Below are positions 57,407-64,000 of a DNA stretch of 64,000 nt, one piece after another. Source of the stretch: Elgaria multicarinata webbii (lineage: Eukaryota > Chordata > Lepidosauria > Squamata > Anguidae); assembly GCF_023053635.1 (NCBI RefSeq), contig NC_086171.1, positions 51,005,538 through 51,069,537 of the forward strand. Reading direction: 5' to 3'. Made by a program: the position numbers and the translations under genes. Every line of letters begins with the position of its first letter. Positions within the stretch are counted from its first letter, which is position 1. A model generated the notes under the pieces. That model saw only the letters and a program-made list of their open reading frames with translations. It did no database searches and had not been told where the DNA came from.

Positions 57407-58569
57407 GTAAAAAGCAAAGAAGATTCCGCACATCTGATGTCTTCCCTCTTCAGCACTAGAGTGTTTTAAAATCGTTGGGCAGGGCAGTCATGCATGCGCT
57501 TCTCCATTTGATCCTCACCACAACTCCATGAGATCGATTAGTCTGAGAGATAGTGACCTGGTTCACTCATATTGGCAATTCCTGGGTTCTTTGAAAACCT
57601 GGCTAGTCAAAGGTAGAGGCAGCAAGAATATGGCAGATTACATGTCAATCCTCAAAAAATCTTGAAGATCCTGAGCTTCTCAGACCTCATTATATTAGTA
57701 ATAATAATATGCTTTTATTGGTTTGACAAGTAAATTGCTAACAAATTAGCAAACCAAGGTAAGGGTCACTTTAGTTTTCCCTCCAGACTGCATTGTGGGA
57801 CTCATAGATATTAGCAATTTTGGAAACATGAATAGATGACATTTGCTGTATCTTTAACCATAATGTACAAATGCACTTATGGAACCCTTAAAAAAAGGGG
57901 GGGGGGGAGACTGAGAAATGGCATCTGCTGGTTCTTAAAAAAGGGAAGCTGTCTGCTAAAATTTCAGTAAGTCCTAGAATAGAATCTTTAAAAAAAAACT
58001 ATGAGGCATGTAATTTCATGTACAGCAGTCATGACCTTAGTTTACAAACAGGTTTTTCATTCTGCTTTTTGCTCTCATTAAGAATGTTTTAAATCTCCTT
58101 CTTATGAACCGGCCTCAAGCTAAGGAGGAGCCTTCCTTCATTTACTGACACACTTTTTGTTAATTTTTCTTTTGAGCTTCAAGTTTCCTTTGACATACTG
58201 AACCACAAAATAGTTAAATTATGTAGCTGCAAACTATATGTAATTTCTAAACACGGTGGATAAAAGTAAGCTTTTTTTAAAAAAAATCTGGTTTTTAATT
58301 TAATCTGATTTTAACAAACTTTTCAGTTATATTAAGGCTGCAATTCTATATTTTATGACCTGGGTTAAGTTCCATCGAACTCTGTAAATTCCTTGTAAGT
58401 AAACTTGCTTTAGTATCCTACTTATGTATAGACAGAGGAAATCCTTAATTTTGTAATTGCTCCCCTAAGCTAATATAAATTCTGCAATGCAATCGGCACT
58501 TGTGTTTTGATGACCCAAAATTTGCAAATATTTATTATAGCAACTAGTATGAATGATTATTTCAAAAAT
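57407..58569. other. Intergenic, nothing recognised
   Basis: AT-rich sequence with one copy of the short 'cctatgcacacttac' repeat at about 58335-58430. No coding signal is seen. Confidence 0.4.
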
Positions 58570-58740
58570 AGATGAATTAGGAACATAGGAAGCTAGCTTT
58601 CACCCAAGTCAAAACATTAGCTTATCTAGCTCAATATTGTTTACACTGATTGACAGTGGCTCTCTGAGATTTCAGACACTATAGGAGTCTTTCCTGCCGT
58701 ACCTGGAAGTGTCAGGGAGTGAATCTTGGACTTTTTACAA
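58570..58740 (-). repeat. tRNA-Ala-like SINE, diverged
   Basis: AGGAACATAGGAAGCTAGCT, ATCTAGCTCAATATTGTTTA and GATTGACAGTGGCTCTCTGA match the body of the SINE at 41438-41987. The tRNA-like end is worn away. Confidence 0.55.
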
Positions 58741-58860
58741 ACTTACAGACCTTATATCTACAGCCCAATTAGATAGCCGGAAATTTCATTTAAATCAGTC
58801 CCTTTTCCTGATGATTTAAATCAATTGTTTGAATGAACTTGAACTAAATCACCCTACCAG

Positions 58861-59229
58861 GGGGCTGTCTATACACACACTCAAAGCCCTGTGGTGGCTG
58901 AAAATCTGCACTGCGGCAGTTATATGACGCAGCTGCAGATTCAAAGTTGGGGACTTGCCCAACATTTTCAGTGGGAGTGAGGTCACCCTGCTTCTTCTGC
59001 CATCTGACCTCGCTCCGTGGCCAATCTGGGGGGTAGTCCTGGCAGAAGGTCACTGGCAACTGTTCACCCAAAACCAGGAAGAGGTTGTGTGGCGGGCAGT
59101 ACCTGGATGACTGGTAGAAACCCTGTGCTCCCTCCATGGTATGGGGATTACCCAACGCAACCCTGAGTAGGTGAAACCAGAGGGTTTTGGGGAAAGGCAG
59201 CGCCAGCTCAGCTCTGTGAAGACAGCCCC
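58861..59229. mobile_element. Foldback MITE, family A, copy 4 (best preserved)
   Basis: The termini are GGGGCTGTCT and AGACAGCCCC. The interior has AGTTATATGACGCAGCTGCA, AGTTGGGGACTTGCCCAAC and GGGGATTACCC. At 369 bp it is the reference copy for the family in this window. The flanking duplication is not clear. Confidence 0.65.
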
Positions 59230-62200
59230 TAGGTTTCTGAAAAACTTTGTTAGAGCAATAGACAATGGAACCAGTTACCTAGGGAGGTAGTGGGCTCTCC
59301 CACATTAGAGGTAGTCAAGATGCATCTGAACAGCCATCTGTCAGGTATGCTTTAATGTGGATTCCTGCATTGAGAAAGTGGTTGGACGCAATGGCTATAT
59401 CCCTTCCAATTCTACTATTCTATGAAACCTCAGCTTGAACAATTAAATTTAATGAAGATGTCCTTTTATCCACTTATTGATGTTAATGGGCATTAACCAT
59501 GTGGATACCTTTTCTGCAATCATTTACCAATTTGTCAAAGCACGTTTGAGAACTTCAACTGAATGCTCTGCCTCCTAATCCTGAATAGAAAGCCTGGCTG
59601 CGATTACTTCCTGGAGAGGAAAATATGTCCTGTGCATGATCACACTTCTCTATGTCCACAGGGAACAATAGTTCTGACTTAAGAGAGATTATGGTCTCAG
59701 GGTCTCACTTAGGAAACGTATTTGGGAACTTATCACAAGTGGATCTTAATTCAAATTAAGCATTGACGTTTTCAGCTACAAAAAAACAGGCAGCACCAAA
59801 CCAGTTCATGAATGAATGAATTTTATTTATGGTCACAAGAACAGCAAAACAACACAACAATATGAGCACATATAATATTCCCAAACCGACGGAATAAAAT
59901 GGGACTATGAATAAAACAACATATGATAACAATTAATTAGTACATGTCCCACATATTTTAAGAGATTAAAACATTATCACAATCAGATGATATCATCCCA
60001 CGCCGACAAGCAATTGCAGCAGCACAAAATTTAGCCATCTTGGAGGTTATCTGAGAGTTCTGATCAGCCAAAAGATAGTCTGTACAGTTCATGGTATTTG
60101 TAAGTTATATTTGTATCCTGTCCTTCTTCCATGGAGTTCAAATATCATCCACAAGATTTCCATGTAGACTCCCATGCCTACATCTGCTTGATTTAGCAAT
60201 GGAACTCTATTGGGCACCCCCAAACCATTATCTGCACTGAATTTAAGGATTATGGGGGAAAAATCTCCCCAGTTGAAAACCATCCTATAAGATAGGACTC
60301 CTATAGGAGCAACTTGTAGTCCTCCAGGTATCTTGGCCTACATATTGCACACCCCTGCTGTAGGATATATATACAACATTCTACCTGGTTTCAATGTATC
60401 CAGAAGCAAAGCCTAATTTTCACATCAACAGTGTAGTATTATACATATTTACTCAGTCAGAAGTACCACTGAGTTCTATGGGGCTTACTCCCAACTGTGC
60501 GCACTGTGTGCACAATGAAGTCATTTTACACTGCTATTTTAAATGGTTTATTAGTATTATTTTTACTCTGACCAAACAATGGCATGTGATAATTTATGAC
60601 TGCATGGTAGCTATCAGATTTACCATATATGGCATATTCTGAAGAAAAATTCAACATGCAAAAATGACACAGAAAAGATATGTTATGGTGATTTTACCCT
60701 GTCAAAAATGCATGTGAGAATTGGATTATTGAAAAATTGCCTGCTGGAGCAGGGATATTGCTCTTTTATAGCATGAGATACCAATGTGAATATAAACCTG
60801 GGCCAAAAATTGAAAATAAGTTCTGAGGCTCAGCTGTGGTGAACCATTGCCTAAATTAAGCCTTCAAACTTCATTCTTGTGAATAAACTGCATGGCGTTC
60901 ATCTTGACCTTCCTAAAGTGAATAATTCTATTAAAGAATACGAGCAATGTTGGAGGTAAACAATTAATGTACGTTTTTACTGTAACCAAGGACTTCTTGG
61001 CTTGCATAAAATGATGATTTAACAATAGTAGCAGTCTATTGCTTTACTAACAAACTCTTTATAATACAATATAATCTAGTTTTATGTGTATTGGAAATTC
61101 TACCACAGATGTATATACATAATACATTACTCCCTAAGATATTTGCTGTATAGACCAATATTGTGTGCCTTATCATCATCTCTCTCCTCCTGCCCCCCCA
61201 AACTTTGAAAATTAGCTGTTGAATAAAACTGCAGCATCACTTGCTTTGACAAAGAATAAGATTTCAATGGGCCCCAGAGACATCCACTGTGGCAGTTGCT
61301 GTGTAGCAGTGGCATCTTGGGACTGCACTTTGTATGGATTATCTGCTGGTAATATCACTGAAATATCTATGCAATGTTATTTTAATGCTGTTTGTTTCCT
61401 ATGGATCAAATAATCCCCACCCTAATGATTTATCTGTGGACAAAAGCAGATCCTAAAATTCAGCCATTTTTTAAAAAACAAATCATAGCAGATGGGGAAC
61501 TTGAAGGCTGAAGCTCATTGGATGACACTGGACTAGCCCAGGGGTGCACAACCTCTTTCAGCCTGGATTCCATTTTGGAGAATCTCTCAGGGGGCTGCAT
61601 TCTAGTAGTGGGAGGACCTGAAGGAAAAATGCTGGCAAAGCAGGCATGCATATCCCTGCTAAGGAAAGTAAGCTGGCTGATCAGCAGAGTCAGGAGTCGA
61701 GGTATGAGGGCGGATCAAGTGGCAGCTTCTACTTGGGCCTACACGGCCGGCAACAAGCAGGATACCTTTGTAGGGGGGCAGCTTCACTCTTCCCCTCCTC
61801 CTCCGTCTGCTACACCCACTTCCTTCCATGCAATGGTAAGGCTGGCCCTGTGCCTTCGAGAAGGCAGCCACAAGCCCGCCCACGAGGCTCCTTCTCTGAA
61901 AGTGGAGGAGGATGACAAGGACCAGCCAACAATGAAAGCGATTGCGCAGGTGTGCTGAAGAACAGCATCAACAAGAGCTGTTAACACTTGCCTTGCTGTG
62001 CCGAGGCTGCCTTGCCCAGGACAATCAGGTGAGCCCTCCTGGAAGAAGTGGGGGGAGGGGGGAAGCACAGATTTGCTGCTCTTTACACTCCCTGCCGCCT
62101 CATGTGGGAGCTTCCTCCTGCTTCACATAAGGCTGGCTCTGCTAAGAGGACTGATGGGTAGAGGGACCTGATGGCATCAAAGTGGGAGCACTAATTCTGG

Positions 62201-64000
62201 GAGCATTTTAAACATTTAGAGAAGAGGCATATACTTAATTGGGAACTTGGTCCCCAGCCAAAAGGCTGTCCAAACTCTTTTGTAAGTTGGCTGTGCAGCA
62301 GCTGACTGTGATGTCACTGCCTGGAACAGTGGAAGGAGTCTGTGTGGGAAGAACATCATCTCCCAAAACAGACACTCATGGGAAAGGGAGACAGAAGTTT
62401 TATCTTGCAATGGTATTTAACTGACATCTTGAACTTAGGAAACAATGCAATAAATTTTTTAAAATTATGTCATTATAATTAAGACATTGAATTGGTAATG
62501 TAATGTGTATATACTGCATATATAAACCCAGGAACACCTGTAGAAAAAACTTACGGTATGTTGTTAAAATGCTTGATTTTTTTGCATAGAAGGGTAAAAT
62601 TCAAGACTCTGTTCACCCATTTAGCTCCCTGGGCAAGTCACTAGCTCTCAATCCACCCTAGAATTATCACGTCCCTGTGCTATTAAAATTATGAATATTA
62701 AATGGATACATAGTTGTTTCATTAAATAGTTGTTTATCTCCACATGACCCAGCTATCAGTTCCCTTCCTCTTACTTAATCCAAGTATATGATTCAAGTAT
62801 CATTCACTTCACTGTTCCCTGCCAGAAGGAACACCTATAATAAGAAAGTTGAAACCAAAAACAAGTGTCTGAGTTGTGCTTTCCCCCCTCTTCCCTCTTT
62901 GTTTTGTGTTGCATGTTTTAGATTGTTAGCTTGAGGCCAGGGACTTTCTCATTATTAAGCTTGGTAAGCCCTCTGGGAGACTTTTTTTGGGTGAAAAATA
63001 CTGCAAATAAATAAAATCTCTTGATTAGTAAATGCATTTTTGGAAATGCAAGGGGTGGGATGAAATTAGGAACCATGAGAGGGAGTATGGGGGTGGTCAT
63101 ATTTAAGTGGAAGAACATGTGCTTTACATGCAGGAGATTCAATTTCATTCATTTAGGGAAGGCCTGAAGGCCGCATGAGATGCTAGGTGGTGGACGGGGG
63201 TGGGTGAGTATACACGCATGTATGCACACATAAAAGCATGCACACAAGGGGAGTGGAATTATTGGGATAGAGAAGCTAAAGCAAAACCCCTCCAAACTAC
63301 TCTGATTGTGATTGCAACGCAGCAATTTTGGCTTCTTTAGGGTTGCTGTGGGAGGGCAAGGTTAAAGCCTGCTCCACCACCCAGTGACCTCGGTCCATGT
63401 TGCTTTGGGGTCACTGAGGAAGTGGGAGGCTACAGTATCCTTACAGGCTTCTTCCATTGCCACCATCAAGATTATACCTCACCACATAGCCCCTCCACTC
63501 TAAGAGCTTGTCTACATGAGTGATTTATTGCATGCTCATGATTGGCCACTCATGTAAGTTTGTGGGTCCTTTACATGATGCCATCAACCTCCAAGATGTT
63601 TTCTACGCCCTCCCCCATAACCTTGCTTTTAAAAAGACTAGAGATGATGCACTATTTAAAATTATCGCAGGATATCACGGACCACTAGATGCTGTTTCAG
63701 TTAACTTTACGGAGCATTGCCAAGAGGGGAAGTTTTCAATTATAAATCACGTGGTCGCAGTCTAAAACAACCAGTTAATGCAGAAAGACCCCAGAAGAAG
63801 AAAACATGGCAAAGGTGTGTTTCCCTCCCCCCACCCCAATGTAGAGTCACCCTAAGGCTACAATTCTATGTACACTTTCTTGGCTGTAAAATGCCAGTCA
63901 CTGAACCCAGTGGTACTTCTGAGTATACTTGTATATAGGAACATGCTGTTAGGGGCCCAGGCAGGATCTACACTACTGCTTTAAAGCACTTTATAACAGT
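59230..64000. other. Intergenic to window end; no gene recognised
   Basis: An AT-rich 59820-60130 stretch begins GAATTTTATTTATGGTCACA and may be a LINE end. CAGGGGTGCACAACCTCTTT at 61539 looks like a single hAT-type terminus, but I see no partner. Copies of the short dispersed repeat lie near 60440-60500 and 63850-63930, and a MITE piece lies at about 63500-63570. No splice-consistent exon is found. Confidence 0.45.

Noticed and set aside
61518-61958. 146-codon open frame in a CAGGGGTGCACAACC-started region
   Set aside because: It overlaps a probable hAT terminus, has frames open on the other strand as well, and shows no domain I recognise.
34000-64000. Further protein-coding exons in the right half
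   Set aside because: No frame there combines splice signals, family motifs and length. All the longer frames fall in repeats or lack any resemblance.

Overview
This window is vertebrate nuclear DNA and very probably comes from a squamate reptile. Genes are split by GT-AG introns with large non-coding spacers. The repeats are typical of squamates: L2/CR1-type LINE pieces, a Sauria-type SINE, tRNA-like SINEs, many foldback MITEs and hAT elements, and Penelope-like ends. No complete retrovirus-like element was recognised.

At the left (1-9940, + strand) lie the last three coding exons of a type I polyketide synthase (PKS) gene whose 5' part is outside the window. The visible protein is about 1925 residues, in the order KS (from its active-site cysteine), AT, DH-like, ER-like, KR, ACP, with no thioesterase. 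The condensing and carrier residues are kept. The reductive residues are eroded: the DH histidine position is Leu, the ER nucleotide-binding glycines are gone, and the KR lysine is Arg.

From 13.4 to 33.9 kb lie two tandem four-exon genes on the - strand. They encode patched-domain (PTCHD3-like, RND family) membrane proteins of 882 and 853 residues. Both have the same exon sizes and phases up to exon 4, and a CpG-rich first exon. They arose by a segmental duplication, roughly 13376-19480 and 25363-33850. The 3' half of exon 1 is almost identical between copies while the 5' half is diverged, which is a mark of recent gene conversion. Intron 3 of the second gene was enlarged by an L2-type LINE that itself carries a hAT MITE with a perfect 8-bp target duplication.

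From 34 to 64 kb I found no convincing gene. The region holds LINE tails, SINEs, hAT and foldback elements, microsatellites, a 3 x 105-bp minisatellite, and two loci with hammerhead-ribozyme-like cores of Penelope type. A speculative functional link is that a secretory lipid or pigment-type PKS sits beside RND-family membrane proteins, a pairing that recalls bacterial pks-mmpL clusters.
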